Shown: in pieces, positions 48,673 through 60,876 of the stretch
Layout of the letters: each line of letters opens with the position of its first letter
Numbering within the stretch: position 1 is the stretch's first letter
DNA from: Voacanga thouarsii
Lineage: Eukaryota > Streptophyta > Magnoliopsida > Gentianales > Apocynaceae
Assembly (NCBI GenBank): GCA_026120185.1
Contig: JANUWF010003379.1
Span: forward strand, 1,704,001-1,768,000
DNA length: 64,000 nt
Reading direction: 5' to 3'
The notes under the pieces: generated by a model
Told to the model about the DNA's origin: nothing
The model's database searches: none
What the model saw: the letters and a program-made list of their open reading frames with translations, nothing else
Position numbers and translations under genes: made by a program

Positions 48673-49198
48673 TTTTAAATATTTAACAATAGTTGTTACC
48701 TTTTTGTAAATATGATTATTAATATTGTTAAATGTATGTATATTATGTAAAGGTGTAATAAACTTTATTTCGGAGGAAGTGATTCATTACTACTTACTGA
48801 GCATGTGGTTGGCTCACCATTTAATATTTCTTCCTTTCAGATTTTAATAATGATCAATGGTATGAAGGCCCTTTCTACTAAGATTATATTTGACGTATAG
48901 CACGAAGTCAAAATTCAAGATTTTGTTCAGTGGCTTATATTATCTTATTTGTTTTAAATTCCACCTATGTTATTTTAATACTTAATAAGACAAATGTAAG
49001 AATTAGTTTTTGTTATTTTATGTACTAAGTCAAACAGATTGTATGTGGGTTGATATAATTTCTTTGGGGAGATTTAATTATGAAATTATTTAGTTATTAT
49101 TTTTGGGATTGTTTAAGTTTTGATGTAAGGCTTCGTATTATTGAGGAACGACTCTAGTGATACGACTGTGCCACGTCCTGCGGGCATGAGGCGTGACA
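47394..49198 (+). mobile_element. Gypsy (Tekay/Del-like) solo LTR nested in copia B
   Basis: It begins TGTAAAACCCGCACTTTTTA and ends CGGGCATGAGGCGTGACA, the TGTAA..CCCGC and GGCGTGACA ends known from Tekay/Del-type chromovirus LTRs. TACTTACTGAG followed by GGCTCACC near 48792 is also typical. The 5-bp flanks are CAGAA (47389-47393) and TAGAA (49199-49203), a target duplication with one transition. Removing the insert joins the copia B codons for D-F-W-I to L-A-M in frame. It has no internal genes. A TATG microsatellite lies at about 48168-48201. Confidence 0.82.
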
Positions 49199-49203
49199 TA
49201 GAA

Positions 49204-50540
49204 TCCAAAAATCATCACGCAAAGCTATATCAATGCAATCAGGTTCAATAATTGAAAGTAAGGCAAAATTATCAATGAAGTACCGTCTTGTTTTGACACC
49301 ACAGCTGGGATCACCAATAATCTGCTCTTTTGGATGCCACTTTTGTACATCCAATCTTTTGGTAAGCTTTGATCAGTGTACTCTTCAATTCTTTGCTTAC
49401 TTTATTCAACTTGTTGTTCTTAAAATTCTTCTTCTTTGGCATGGATGTCAAGTGATAGAACTTTATGTTGTTCATTGCCTTTTTCCTTTGCGGTTCCTCA
49501 TCATCATCATCATCTTTTCTAGAGACGTATATGTTAGATTCATCAAATACAACATGCACAGATTCTTCCACACATAGAGTTATTTTATTGTACATTTTAT
49601 ATGCCTTTTTGTTGGAGGAGTATCCAAGAAACATAGCCTCATCTGATTTACTATCAATTTTTTCAAGATTATCTCGAATGTTGAGAACAAAACATTTGCA
49701 GCAAAAAACTTTGAAATAAGAAATTGATGAAATTTTGTCAAATATAAATTCAAATTGTGTTTTTCTCAGAAAGAGCCTCAGCATAACACGATTAACAATG
49801 TAGCAAGTTGTATTCACTACTGTAGCCCAAAAATATTTTGGAAGGGAGTTTTCACAAAGTATTGATCTTGTCATTTCTTGCAAAGTTCTATTTTTTCTTT
49901 CAACTACACCATTTTGTTGAGGAGTTTTTGTTGCTAAAAAGTTGTAAGAAACACCACTCTCATCACAAAATTTTGTAAACTATTGGTTGCAAAATTCTTT
50001 ACAATTGTCATTTCTAATTGATATCAATTTGCATCTAAGGAAATTTTGAACACGTCTGAGTGGCTTTGAAAATTTAGAGAATGCCGCATCTTTTTGTGTA
50101 AGAAGTAAGGTCCAAGTGAATCTTGAAAAATCATTAACTAGTACATAAGCAAACCTTTTACCACCAAGACTAGTGGTCCTTATTGCTCCAAACAAATCCT
50201 TATGTACAAGTTCAAGAGGTTTTGATATTGAAATTATTTTCTTGGGTTTAAAAGAAGTTTTGGTTTTTTTTCCAAATTGGCACGCATCGTACAATAGGTT
50301 TTTGTCAAACTTCATTTTGGACAGTCCTCTAACAAACTCTTTTGAGGATAATCTATTTAGCAAATCAATAGAAACATGGCTTAACCTTCTATGCCAAAGG
50401 CAGCTAACATCATCCTTTACGAAAAGATATCTTATATCATGCTTAATAAGATCATCAAGATAAAGCACATAAACATTTCCACTCCGTTTGGCAACACAAA
50501 TTATTTCGTCACTAGAGCTATCCATAATAGTGTAAGAATC
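49204..50540 (-). pseudogene. copia B integrase and GAG-pre-integrase region
   Basis: The open piece 49980-50525 carries CLWHRRLSHVSIDLLNRLS, GKKTKTSFKPKK and FGAIRTTSLGGKRF with VNDFSRFTW. A stop follows, then 49311-49883 gives MTRSILCENSLPKYFWA, VFCCKCFVLN and the acidic integrase tail with DDDDEEP. The intervening NGVVERKN-type segment is readable across the stop. Confidence 0.87.
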
Positions 50541-50543
50541 ATT

Positions 50544-50830
50544 TTAAAAAATAACTTTGCAACCATTGTCACACAATTGGCTAAAACTAAGTAAGTTGTA
50601 TTTCAATTCATCAATTAACAATACTTGTTTGATAATAGTAGAAGATCCCTTACTAATATTACCTATTCCGAGTATCTTTCCTTTCTTCTTATCTCCAAAT
50701 GTGACAAATCCATTATTTGTGATTTGAATATTTTCCAAAATTGCTGCATTACCTATCATATGTCTAGAGCATTCTGCTGTCCAAGTACTATTTTGTAGAG
50801 TTCATCTTTTGTGGAAAATGTACCTATACA
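50544..50830 (-). pseudogene. copia B protease
   Basis: ECSRHMIGN is followed by VTFGDKKKGKILGIGNI and LLIDELKYNLLSFSQL, a copia protease end. The active-site D-S is readable only in a frame different from the CSRHM that follows (about 50785), so a frameshift lies in the active-site motif. Confidence 0.8.
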
Positions 50831-51176
50831 TAGGAAGGAAAAGTGACTTTTGGTACCCGTATTTTCTTGGGTCCATAGGGGTTAGTGATGATTCTTTTAA
50901 CTCTTTAAATTGTTTTCATACCCGATTCGATTCATTTCCTAACGTGACACCAAGATTTGTGTCCATATTTGCCACAATAAGTACAACATATATGATTTAC
51001 ATTTGAGTAGCTAGCTTTCACAAAATGGAATTTATGATTTTCAGCTTTGTTCACATGCCCATAACCGAGACCATTTATGTTTCCAGCCACACGCTACATT
51101 CCAAGCAGTCTATTTAGATTGTATTGGCCATTTGTGAACTTCTTAATATATATGGTAAGATCATTAACTCTCTTCT

Positions 51177-52582
51177 TCATGTCATTAAAATCACTGAGCA
51201 TAATTTCAAGAGAAAGACTTTATCACATAAACATTTGTTCTCAAGTGTTAAATAGTCCAAAGAAGTAGGGATAGCTTCTTTTTCAACATTTAGACAACAA
51301 ATGGAATAAAGTAAAGCTTTGTTCTCGCTCAATAGCTTATCATTTTCATCTAATAAGGAACCGATCTTCATTTTTATTTCCTTGTTTCTTTTGGATAGCT
51401 TTTTGAGTTCATGGAACATATCAATGAGAAGCTCATTTGGATCATCACAATTATCACAGCCAGAATTGTGCAATTCAAACACAGAGTTAGATGGAGTAGG
51501 ATTTACTTTATCTTCTATTATCATGAAGCATGTGTTGGCTGTCTCAATTTCAGATTCTTCATTTCCTTCAGATTTGGAACCATTTTGATCCCAAGTCTCG
51601 GTTAGTCATTTTCTCTTCTTTATCTTCATGTCTCTTCTTTTCTTTTTGTACTGCTTGGTTTCTTTCTCTTTGGCTACAGGATAATTAGCCACAAAGTGTT
51701 CTGTACTTTTGCATTCATAGCATTGAGGTTTGAAGCATGAAGGTTGTCCCCTTTTTTTTAACAAATTTCTTACCCTTTTTGAAGCTGCTTTTTCTTAACA
51801 TTTTTTGAATTTTCTAGCCACCATAGCCAATTCTTCACTGTCCAAATCAATCCTATAATCACTTTCAGTCTGCTCACTATTTGCATTATCATCAATAGCT
51901 TTTAAGGCTATTCCTCTTTTGCCTTTATCACCATCATTATGTTCTTGAAACCTTTTAAGTTTCATTTCATGAGTTAGAAGAGATCCAATCAATTTTTTCG
52001 ATTCTTCAACAGCCAAGGTTTTGGGCTGCCAGCTTTTAGGCAGAGCATAAGTATTTTTTTGTTTTACTCTCCAAGGGAATAAATTTTCCAATAAGCTTTT
52101 AATCCATTCACTAGATTCGTAAATTTGGTAAACACGTCAGTAATGTTTTCATTAAATTTCATGATGAATAGCTCATAGTCATGGACTAAGAGTCCCAATT
52201 TTGATTCTTTTATTTGATATGTCCTCTCATGGATGATTTCAAATAATTTTCACATATCATAGGCTGAATCATAACCACTAACTTGGTTATATCTATTTGC
52301 ATCAAGAGCACAAAACAGTATGTTCATTGCTTGAAAATTCAGCATCATTTTGGCATTATCTTCACTGTCATACTCATCGTTCTGTTTATGCACTGTTCTG
52401 CTTTCAACAATTTTAGATGGGACACATGGTCCTTTTTTGATTAAATTCCATAGCTCAAAGTTGATTGAGCATACATAGATCTTCATTCGATTTCTCCAAA
52501 AGATATAGTTACTTCCACTGAATAATGGTGGTCTGTTTGTTGAAGACCTTTCAATGTACGATAAGGACAAAGTGTTTGCCAT
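51177..52582 (-). pseudogene. copia B gag
   Basis: It starts at ATG 52582 (MANTLSLSYIERSS, PPLFSGSNYIFWRNRMKIYV) and continues through 51795-52091 (KLIGSLLTHEMKLKR). A zinc knuckle near 51710 reads C-Y-E-C-x4-H-x4-Y, with the final Cys changed to Tyr. A coiled-coil-like piece at 51177-51524 (ELKKLSKRNKEIKMKIGSLL) follows. Stops and frame changes separate the pieces. Confidence 0.85.
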
Positions 52583-52631
52583 TCGGATCTTTTTCTATAA
52601 GACTGTTAGACCGATAATAATGTAGACCAAA

Positions 52632-52643
52632 GCTCTGATACCA
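52632..52643 (-). other. copia B primer-binding site (tRNA-Met type)
   Basis: The plus strand reads GCTCTGATACCA, so the element strand has TGGTATCAGAGC, a perfect initiator tRNA-Met primer-binding site. It is two bases from the LTR candidate. Confidence 0.92.
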
Positions 52644-52645
52644 AT

Positions 52646-53994
52646 TGATAAACTTTAGAGGGGGTGAATAAGGTTTATGGCAAATAAATGCAAATTTTAA
52701 AGATCTTCTGAAAATCTTAAAACAAGAACCAACAAAGTGGGTGTGCCAAAAACAGATTGTTCGTGCAGCTTTGAATGTGCTGTTAAAGAACTTTCAAAAC
52801 TCCACTAAATGATGGAAAGAGGATCTATATTTAAGATGGGTAGATAAAGTAACAATAATAGTTTCACTCAACTATATAAAAGACTTTAATCAAATCAATG
52901 AATATAAGGAAGTGTGTAATGTTTTCAAGTCAGATGAACAGTAAAAATGCAAGCATAAATATCAAAATAAATGCAAGAGAATAGACTTAATGATTTATAA
53001 TAATTCGATAGTCAAATGATCTACATCTACTACCTTAAGCACACACTTAAAGATTTCAACACAACCACTAAAATCTTTTTCCTAAATCAATGGTAGTAGG
53101 TAATACCAATCTTACACAAGAGGATCACCACATTTGGTTTTACACCCAACCTCTTTAAACTCAAACAATCAAAGCTCACCCCAATTGGGCTTTACTTCCC
53201 AAACCTTGATAAAGATAAAAGTTAAGAGAAGGACAAAAATAGCTCACAAATTGAGCAGATTTTAAACTATCTCAGTACTTATATCTTTTTACCTTTGGAA
53301 TAATAAATCTCACTTTGAAATACAATGTAAATGAGAGATTCTTATTTTTCGAAAGTCTTAGAGTGTTTTTGAAAGTATTAGCGCAAATCCCTTACTAAAA
53401 ATCGTGTTTGAAGGGCTTTTATAAGGGTAAAAAGCAAAATGCCAATGGCTAGTAATGACTATTTTTTGCTATCAGATTTTTTAAAATTTTGAACTCACTG
53501 ATCGAAAAAATGTGCATCCAAAAGGTGCATCCAAAATAACTCTATATGCCCAAAGATATATTGTGAAATGCTACAGATCATTGAATGGATGTTTTGGATT
53601 TAAAGATCCATCCAAAACGGCTCATCCAAGTTTTTTTGAAAACTAGATTAAATACCTTCTTTTGAAATCATTTTTACGTGCTTCAATATGAAATAAATTA
53701 AATTGAGGTAAAGAGATATAGGAAATACAAGTAATACCTTAAACACAAATTTCTAGTCTACAATTTTTCAAAAAGTCTTCAAGATATGCAACTTCTTTGG
53801 ATTTGATATTCATTTGATCATTATTTTTAAACTCCATCGACCATGAGTTGCTTAACAATTTTATTTGCAAGACTTTGAAGAATTGAGGTCAAACATATCA
53901 TATCCAAAAATCCTATCATATATAAATACACATGTTAGTCTACATTAATATTAGTCATAAATCAAAATATAGGAGAATGTTCTTTGGGTTAACA
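52646..53994 (-). repeat. copia B 5' LTR candidate
   Basis: On the plus strand it begins TGATAAACTTTAG two bases from the primer-binding site. The best far end is GGGTTAACA at 53994, which on the element strand reads TGTTAACCC. The outer limit is inferred from the TG..CA rule alone, since no second LTR is available for comparison. Confidence 0.5.
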
Positions 53995-55737
53995 GTTGGT
54001 ACCCATTCCCACTGTTGAGCTTTGGTTAGATCTCGTTGGCACCCATCGTCTCGTTAGGTGTTAACTTGTTCTCGAGTCATTATGGTGCGGACCATGACAA
54101 AAAGGAAGCCTAACCCAAGAAAGCAGTTTGCAGTCGCATTTTACCTCTTATTAGTGATTCCAACAATAACTTAATAAGGGTATTTGAATTTTTTGCCTCC
54201 GAAATATTTCCATTTTTGTAACTTTATTTCCCATTTGTTAGATTGATCAATGTTATTTCTTCAAAATTTTGAAATTTATAATTATAATTTTCTTGATTTT
54301 TTTTAACATTCGAGTAGACTCAATTTTAATTATTAAAAAATTTTAAAAACGATAAATTTGTAATTCAACATCATATCATGTGTAAGTAAATCAATTTGAA
54401 TATATAGATATATTTAAAAAATAAAAATGAGTTAAAAGTACAAATTTATCCTTGTTAAAGTTTTTAATAATTACAATTAAATCTATTCAAATGAGTAAAA
54501 TCAAGCTGACTGCTAGTCAACTACCAGAAGAGCAAAACTATAAAATTTAAAATTATAGAAAGATGACATTGATAATTTAATTAAAAAAATTGCACAATAA
54601 CAATAATAATAATATTTTGATGACAAATACTTTAATAATGCATAGCTTAATCATAACATTTCAAGGTCACCTTAACCAAATCAATACTTTGTTGGAGCTT
54701 CAAACTCATTCTAATATACTATCTGATCCAATGTCACAAAGCAATCAAAATGTAGTTCTGTGAGTCAGAAAGTAGGCTAAAAAAGGTCGTAAAGGACTTT
54801 GAGCCAAATGATCCTAAAGTTAGAATCTTGATGAATAGTCATATTAATCAGACATGTTTTTCCTTGACTTGACTCAAACCTAAATCCAAATAATTGCGTT
54901 GGACTTTTATCTAAGTTAGCCGAGTTAAAGGTTGGATTTGGTTTTGATATTTTTTAATTTAAGTATTACTAGTAAATTTAAATATTTAATTAAGTTAAAC
55001 TTGAATATTCAAGAATTTCAAAAACTCAAAGATATATTATTTAAATATTTATTTTATATTATTTTGTAAGTATATATAAAAAATATTAATATAAAATATT
55101 TAATTTATATGTACTTAATATTTTTTAAATATTTTAAATTCGAGTTTCGGAACTTGACAATTAATTAGATTGAGCTCAAAATTTTGATTTTAAACTTTAG
55201 ATGAAACTTGAATTCAAATTCAAGATTAATTTTGAAATATATAAAATTTAGCATGTTTCGATTTTAGTATATCCCTATTTGTAACCCAGCTCGGACCGTT
55301 TTCCTAAGACAAAATGATATCCAATGTAAAAAATAATCATTACTGTTTAAGGACTCTTTTACGTCCTAGAATAAGCAACGGGAAGGATTTGTCATTCTCT
55401 AACTCAATGGGAATCGAAAAACGGGAAGACTTTCTCTACTGAAAGGACATCCAGTCGCCCGTTCAAGTCTAGACTTCCCTTGGCAGATATTTACTTGACA
55501 ACTGGTCCTTTTTTAGCAGAAAAAAGCTTGGTTTCTGATCTTATTCAATTGAAACCTCGTCTCTTTTTCATGTTCCGACAGTTGTAGAAAATGTCAAAAA
55601 AAAAAAAAAAAATCATAACCTTTACATAACATGTGAAAGATGGTGCAAAAATTCTTTCCAAGAGCTTTGCAATGGATAATGAAATCCTAAATCTATGTGC
55701 AATTGTGGTTCATCATAATTTGTTTTTGAATGTTCTT
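53995..55737. other. Intergenic, AT-rich
   Basis: No gene or clear transposon end is recognised. An A-run lies at about 55599-55612. Confidence 0.55.
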
Positions 55738-55927
55738 GTTGGTCCTCCCTCCCGAGCATTGATTTCCCAACCTCGGAGAAATAGGCCATGTTTGAAAAAT
55801 GAAGAAGCGAAAAAAATAAATGCAAAAAAGATGTTGGTCCTCCCTCCCGAGCATTGATTTCCCAACCTCGGAGAAATAGGCCATGTTTGAAAAATGAAGA
55901 AGCGAAAAAAATAAATGCAAAAAAGAT
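55738..55927. repeat. 95-bp tandem repeat, two identical copies
   Basis: The unit starts GTTGGTCCTCCCTCCCGAGC at 55738 and again at 55833, and the first bases of a third unit follow at 55928. I see no difference between the two copies. Ninety-five is not a multiple of three, and the open frames across it are artefacts of the repeat. Confidence 0.95.
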
Positions 55928-56995
55928 GTTGTTCCCAGCGTCCCCTCTCATTCTTGTCTCCATTTCTACCCATCACACTGGAGTAAACTTGTTCCTGTAT
56001 ACTCTCTAAGAAATCAATCATTAGCCCTTGTCCACTCCGGGTTTTAATAATTTGCATGGAAATGTCGAGTCATTTCAATGAAGGACAAGCAGAAAGTACT
56101 CATCACAGGTTAAACGACGACTGGATGGGATGCCCAAAAAATGACCTCCTGCACAAGTACACATGTATTTTAATGCCCTATGCTTCATAGAAGCCTCCGC
56201 AGTGATGATGGAAGTATTTTACAAGGTTATAATCCAATACTCATGAATCTAATTAGGTTTGATTGCCTCGAATTATTATTTTCTTGGTGTTCAGAATTTT
56301 GATCAGTCAGAGTTCAATTTGTTTAAATTTAAATTCAAATTTGAGTGATTCGAACGAATTCAAACATTTATGAACAAGCTCTATACGTGCAATTAGTTAG
56401 AAATTAAGTCAAAATTCATATTTGATTACTCATTGAACAAAGGCTAATATAACTTAAATAAGTTAAATTAACTTTGTTAGCTCAGTTGAATTAGCAACTC
56501 CATTTGAACCAAAAGGGCTACATTATACTGTAAAGGCTTGTTTTCCTCCTTTGCCACCCCCCCGCCCCACCCCCACAAATATTTTTTCCTTTTACAGAGG
56601 AGTCAATTTCCCTAGTTTCTTCAAAAGAATAATGGGCTTGCTTTTACATAGAACATTTTGCCCCCCAAAATGCCAAAAGATAAAGAAAAAATGAAACATC
56701 TGTCCATACTAAATCAACTTTTAAGTCTGATTACTGGTTTTGGATAGATTTATCTGATGAACAACTCAACCAAACAAATGAACGACAGTCTACCAATAGC
56801 TAGCTAGATGAACAATGTTGCTACAAATCTTTCCAGCTTTGATGCTATGAAATTTGCCCCTAATTACTTCACCTTCCTCTGTTTACTGCTGCTGAATGCA
56901 AAGATCTTGCGAACCTTTTCTTACATTTATTTCTAGGGAGATCTTAAGTTTTACATCGTGAGGAAGGAGATGAGGATTGAAAAACCAATCGCCCA
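55928..56995. other. Intergenic and GATA gene 3' flank
   Basis: AT-rich DNA with a C-run near 56556-56575. The part next to 56996 should include the 3' UTR of the GATA gene. No other gene is recognised. Confidence 0.5.
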
Positions 56996-58111
56996 CTAAG
57001 AATTTGACGGCAAAAGAGCCATTCTCATCTCCATAACTTTCTTATGAGAATTTGAATGCTTATAGCTCACAAATGTAGGACTCTTGGCTGGTCTATACTC
57101 AGGTAACAACCTTCCTGATTTGTACCTAACTCCACATGCATTACACAGCGTTTTTGGACCCAATGGTCCAGCCCTCCATTGTGGGGTCTTCTGTGCTAGA
57201 CAATGGCTGCACCTCCTCGGCGGCTGCTGCCCTTTACTACTAGCCTCCGAGCTGCCCAACCTCCTTGGCGCCACCTCCTCCGCCGTCTGCTCTTGTTTCT
57301 CGGCTGTGTTGTTTTCGTCCTTCCCTGGCTTGATTAGTTCACTGTCAGCTAACCAGTAAGCCTGTTGGAGTAAAGGAGGGTCTGAGCTGATGAGTTGAAA
57401 AGATTGATCTTGGTGAGACCAGCTGCTAAATTGGGTTCTGGCTTTCAAGGTTGAGGCCCTTTTGCGTTTGCTTCTTGCCTTCCCTGGAATCACAATTCTG
57501 TGAAGAAAAGTAGTAGTTTTCTGGACTTTCTCAGAGTGCAAGAATTCTTCTGAGCCTTTATGAGCTGCTTTAGTACTAAAAGTGGGTTGAACATTTTTGG
57601 GGTGCACTTCTGGTGCTGGCAGGCAATTTCCCGTGCTGGTGAGGCAGTCTTCTACGAATGTAGACAGCCATTCCAGGGCCATATCCCCCTCCTGCAATTG
57701 TGTTGAACCATAATTATTGCCACGAGAAAAGGTATAATTTCATGTAAAGATCAAAGAAAGCACCAAAATTCTTCGATGGAAAGTAACAAATGTTAAAACA
57801 AAAGCCAAACAGAACAGAAACCCAGAGCAGGTGAAGAAATCCCACAAATATCTGATGAAGACAGAGCAACAGAACCACAGGTAGCGAATTTAAAAGCATC
57901 AATGGAACATCTCCTCGGTACCCATTTTCTAGCAGAATTAGCCACCCATTGGAAGTTTATGCAAGAAAAGAGAATGACTCACCGAACCATGAGAGGCAAA
58001 AAGGTCATCAAGAGTATCATGCTTGGAGCCAAATTCCGGCAACTCCTCTAGTTTTGAGCAATTAGAATGAAGATTTCCAGCTACCGAAACATGATTCTGG
58101 CACCAATCCAT
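56996..58111 (-). CDS. GATA-type zinc finger transcription factor (plant subfamily I)
   Basis: Nuclear transcription factor predicted to bind (A/T)GATA(A/G) sites. On the minus strand exon 1 is 58111-57983 (43 codons, starting [10 protein letters not shown]) and exon 2 is 57691-56996 (stop TAG), joined in phase 0 to 274 residues. Exon 2 begins with an acidic patch containing [11 protein letters not shown], typical of plant GATA factors. A basic stretch, KARSKRKR, at about 115-122 is a likely nuclear signal. The single zinc finger is C-x2-C-x18-C-x2-C (C204, C207, C226, C229) with [19 protein letters not shown] and [13 protein letters not shown] after it, the class IV plant finger with 18-residue loop. 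Intact. The subfamily placement (near GATA5/7/11) is tentative. Confidence 0.93.
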
Positions 58112-58400
58112 GACAATCCCCCTCCTCCCCACCCAGACAGACACACACACTCGCAGACACACACAAAGATAAAGAGAAAAGCAGGGAAGTGTGTGTGTTC
58201 TTGCCTTAAAAGCCCTGCAAATTTTCTCGCTTTCTGTCGGCAGAGGAAGCCTAAAAACAAACACAAAAGAAAAGCAATCAATAGAAAGGAACCCCACACG
58301 GTCCAAAATTGCCTTTCTTTTCCTCCTCCCTCACGTCTGAATACCCAAATTCTCTACAGCAATACTGTAAATTAACATGTATTTGAAGATGACAAAAGAG
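58112..58400 (-). promoter_or_regulatory. Leader and proximal promoter of the GATA gene
   Basis: Sequence immediately upstream of the GATA start codon on the minus strand. It contains a CA-rich tract at about 58138-58166 (GT-rich in the gene sense). No TATA box is convincing. Confidence 0.35.
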
Positions 58401-59905
58401 TGTCATCGGAATACTTGCTTTCCTTTCTCTTGCTTTTGGACCGTATAATGAACATTATTTTACCTGCTGTCTGCTGTTTCCCCTTCTCATTACTGAGGTC
58501 CTGATTACACTTCTTGCCATGGTTGACATCTGTTTCATCACATGTTTTTTTTTTTTTTAATCTTAATTTTTATTTTATAAATAAAACTATATGTTTGTTT
58601 GAATTAATATTCACATTTTTATATTATATGTCAAAAAATTTTAAATAAATATAATTTTCTTCTAAACTTCTCTTACTTGTATTCATTTACAAAAGATATA
58701 CTTTGCTAATAACCTCTTTACCTAATAAGGTAGAGTGAAATTTTATTTATAATGTATATTTGGTGTTAAGTTGAAAATATATTTAGAGTTTGACAAAAAC
58801 AGAGTAACTAACTCTTATGTATAATATATTTATGTGGGATTTTTTTTTTTTTGGGGGGTTCCTTAATGTCTTAATTTTTTTTTCCAAATTTGAAAAGATA
58901 ATAGGGGACCGTGCCCATTGGTGAAATTTGATATTCACACGGTATCTTTCATTATTTTATGTATATTTTTTTTCTTCGTTTTTAACCTTTTGTGGATAAC
59001 GATTTGAAAATGTTTGGGACCAAATGTATTACTGGCACTTATGAATTGTATTGAGATAAATGTCAAATGTCGGGAACCATAAGTAAGTGCGAGTCAGTAA
59101 AAAGGTATTGTATGATTGACGCTTGCCTAAAGTTCTCTTAGACTTATTCATAATTTAAGTTAATAATTAAAGTTAATTATTTATATATCTTTTTTAATTT
59201 AGTATATCTGTTAATAAATTATATTAAATATTTACTTATTTCAACCTGTTTAATAATCAAATTTTATTATTTAATTGTTTAATGTATATTGATATTCTGA
59301 TACAATGAATTTTTAATTTTATTGAACAATTCTTATATATAAATCTTACAATGAAGGGGAAAAAAATGTTACGAGCAACTAAATATAAGTCAAATAAAAT
59401 GGATGAAAGGTTATCCATATTGACACCCAAGATCGATCCAAGCATGCAGTTAAAGGCGTGTTTGTCTAGTTTAAACACTTTACCCATTGAGTTACTTTGT
59501 TAATTACAATGGCAAAATTAGTGCCTTCTTAAAACACATATCAAAAGACTCAAATCCAAACGAGACTTTGTGACTTTATTGAAATGTTAATCGAGAATAA
59601 TTAGACAATCTTGTGACTTTGTTGAATATGCATTGTTATGCGTTACAGCATTGAGGCAGATAAAGAGGAGAAGAATAAGGAGAATTGTTCCAATCCCCTT
59701 TGCTTATTTCAGCACAAAAAAGTAGTACTGATTAATCTCTTCTATGGATAATGGGTCCAGATTCTCATATGATACAATGTCAGGAATAATATCTTTTTTT
59801 TTTTTTTTAACCTTTTTAGCTGTGAAATAATACAAATGCACCGAGTCTTATATTCATAATGGCTTGGGGAATCCAATAAGCTAGGAGTGCAAACACATCT
59901 CACCG
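58401..59905. other. Intergenic, AT-rich
   Basis: T-runs near 58543-58558 and 58840-58851 and otherwise AT-rich DNA. No gene is recognised; the reverse-strand open frame at 59257-59487 has no motif. Confidence 0.55.
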
Positions 59906-60341
59906 GCTATGTTTGGTTGGGATATTTTGTGAAAGTAAATAAGAAAAAAAAATAAAAGTAAAAATAAATAATATATTTAATTCATTTGGTTAATGTAAAT
60001 GTAGATGAGAAGTAAATTAAGGGAGGATACCACTCCTCCTCTACATCAGCATTTCTTCCTCCTCCCAATTTGGAGAAATTAGGAGAGAGAAAATAAAGTG
60101 AGAGCAATAATAACAATATTGACTCTATTTTTAATATTAAAAATTTTAACAAAATAGATATAAAAAATAAAATAATAAATTAAATTAATTATTCTCTCTC
60201 TTCTTATCTCTCATTCCATCTCTTCTTTCCTTCATACCAAACAAAATAAAATAAATGTTATTATTTCCGTTAATGAAAGTAAAAGGTGCTTCCCCCTTCT
60301 CCCTTCTTCTCTCCCTCCCTCTCCATGAACCAAACAAGGGC
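59906..60341. mobile_element. Possible MITE with TTTGGTT termini
   Basis: The left end GGCTATGTTTGGTTGGG and right end CCATGAACCAAACAAGGGC form an imperfect inverted repeat of the TGTTTGGTT type seen in several plant MITE families. The interior is short and non-coding. I could not find a clean target duplication, so the superfamily is open. Confidence 0.4.
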
Positions 60342-60569
60342 TTATACCCGGTCATGAAAAAATTATATATAATTTTATTATAGTCCTTTGAATTATTTTA
60401 TAATCTTTGCTTCTTTTTTTTTTTTTTTCGAGCTTAGTTTCGCTTGGTAAGGATTACTTTGATTGTATTTTCATTCTTTTTCTTGAGAATCTTTCTAAGT
60501 TATCAAATTATGTGATGAGGAATAATTAAATTAATATTTTTATAAAATAAAAATAATAAATTAAAAATA

Positions 60570-60874
60570 CTCTATTCGTTTCAAAATACTTGTTCATGAA
60601 ACTTTTTTATTTTATTTCAAAATACTTGTTCATGTACATATTTCTAGAACTAATGATTAGTTTCTTCCTATTTTACCCTCATTTATTCTAAGTCAACTGT
60701 ACAACTTTCTAAAATTTTTCTTTCTCCTTGCTTCTTGGGAATTTTTACCAACCAATAACTATCATGTTCTTAATATGGGTATAATAGAAATTTTATATAA
60801 ATTATTATATTATTTTTAATATCCTTAATCTGTGTGCAAAATGTTTCATAAACAAATATTTTGAAACGTGTGAG
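60570..60874. mobile_element. Stowaway-like MITE with TA target duplication
   Basis: The left end CTCTATTCGTTTCAAAATAC pairs with the right end ATATTTTGAAACGTGTGAG. TA flanks both sides (60568-60569 and 60875-60876). A left subterminal motif, TTTCAAAATACTTGTTCATG, is repeated about 37 bp further in. Confidence 0.8.
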
Positions 60875-60876
60875 TA

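Larger units (their letters stand above)
46097..53994 (-). mobile_element. Degenerate Ty1-copia (Sirevirus-like) retrotransposon ('copia B')
   Basis: On the minus strand the order is a candidate LTR (52646-53994), tRNA-Met primer-binding site, gag, protease, integrase, reverse transcriptase and RNase H. The motifs (MDVKNAFLNGFIEEKVYVEQ, DNTSAINLTKNTPIQHSKTK, IRYLFVKDDVSCLWHRRLSH) are those of SIRE/Maximus-type elements. Stops, frameshifts, a reverse transcriptase/RNase H deletion and an inserted gypsy solo LTR (47394-49198) disable it. No matching 3' LTR was found. Confidence 0.88.

Noticed and set aside
55622..56057. Overlapping reverse-strand frames with a repeated Phe-rich segment
   Set aside because: The repetition comes from the 95-bp DNA tandem repeat; the frame changes between copies because 95 is not divisible by three.
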